This document shows positions 15,452 to 15,644 of a stretch of DNA of 15,644 nt, piece after piece (position 1 is the first letter of the stretch; each line of letters begins with the position of its first letter). This stretch comes from an uncultured Campylobacter sp. (GTDB lineage Bacteria; Campylobacterota; Campylobacteria; Campylobacterales; Campylobacteraceae): contig NZ_CALHII010000086.1 of assembly GCF_938030815.1 (NCBI RefSeq), positions 1 through 15,644 of the forward strand, written 5' to 3'. The position numbers were made by a program, and so were the translations under genes. Below the pieces are notes generated by a model. The model did no database searches. It saw nothing but the letters and a program-made list of their open reading frames with translations, and was not told where the DNA came from.

Positions 15452-15474
15452 AATTTCGATGAAATTTTAAATTT
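15444..15474. terminator. Long AT hairpin straddling the recR stop codon
   Basis: AAATTTAAAATTTC (15444-15457) and GAAATTTTAAATTT (15461-15474) are perfect reverse complements with a 3-base GAT loop, a 14-bp stem starting before the TAA stop at 15449-15451. It may act as a terminator or mRNA-stabilising hairpin. With no G/C-rich stem and no clean T-run, it is not a classic intrinsic terminator. Confidence 0.5.
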
Positions 15475-15644
15475 ATGCGGGTAAATTTATCGGCTAAATT
15501 TAAAGCGCAAAGCGGGGAATAGGCTTTACCGCGGAGCCCAGGCGGCGAAATTTGAGGCGTAAATTTAAATAGTTTGGCGCGCGATGAACGCGATGAAATC
15601 GAAATTTACGCGGCTTCGGCGGTCCTGACGGTTGGCGCGGCAGC
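15475..15644. other. Right edge, no recognisable gene
   Basis: Short AAATTT words are frequent and no frame gives a recognisable protein. On the minus strand, frames reaching the window edge stay open for about 20-50 codons, so the 3' end of a minus-strand gene could lie here, but nothing identifies it. Confidence 0.3.

Overview
The window looks like a chromosomal segment of a Campylobacter (Campylobacterota), probably one of the more GC-rich oral-type species rather than C. jejuni. The strongest evidence is the block dnaJ / racR / racS / recR at 11755-15451, the gene order known from C. jejuni. The response regulator and histidine kinase are of the epsilonproteobacterial RacRS/ArsRS type. 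Coding DNA is fairly GC-rich, while gaps between genes are full of short AT-only words built from AAATTT and AAATTTTAAAATTT. The species is inferred and was not tested.

Layout. 1-3822 (minus) is a compact run: an ABC-F ATPase, an M48 (Ste24-like) membrane metalloprotease, and prmC, which runs off the left edge. Next, a plus-strand alpha/beta-hydrolase (3902-4636) faces a minus-strand amidohydrolase (5652-6638) across about 1 kb without a convincing gene. That gap holds three near-identical direct repeats with CRISPR-like size and spacing. From 6857 rightward on the plus strand come a GNAT acetyltransferase, a small toxin-antitoxin-type gene pair (7399-7928), a MATE efflux transporter, and an overlapping YgjP-type zinc metallopeptidase. 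The peptidase gene is swollen by an in-frame low-complexity insert made of the AAATTTTAAAATTT palindrome and 33-bp tandem repeats. A minus-strand hypothetical gene at 10926-11368 appears split by a one-base shift in a run of seven A. The window ends with dnaJ (minus) diverging from the racR-racS-recR operon (plus), whose genes overlap by 4 bp.

How the genes fit together. Most of the window is housekeeping: release-factor methylation (PrmC), ribosome-associated ABC-F ATPase, chaperone (DnaJ), recombinational repair (RecR) and a two-component system (RacRS). Accessory interest lies in the 5120-5270 repeats, the small gene pair at 7399-7928, the repeat-invaded peptidase gene, and the perfect palindrome in front of racR. 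No rRNA, tRNA, insertion sequence or cas gene was recognised.
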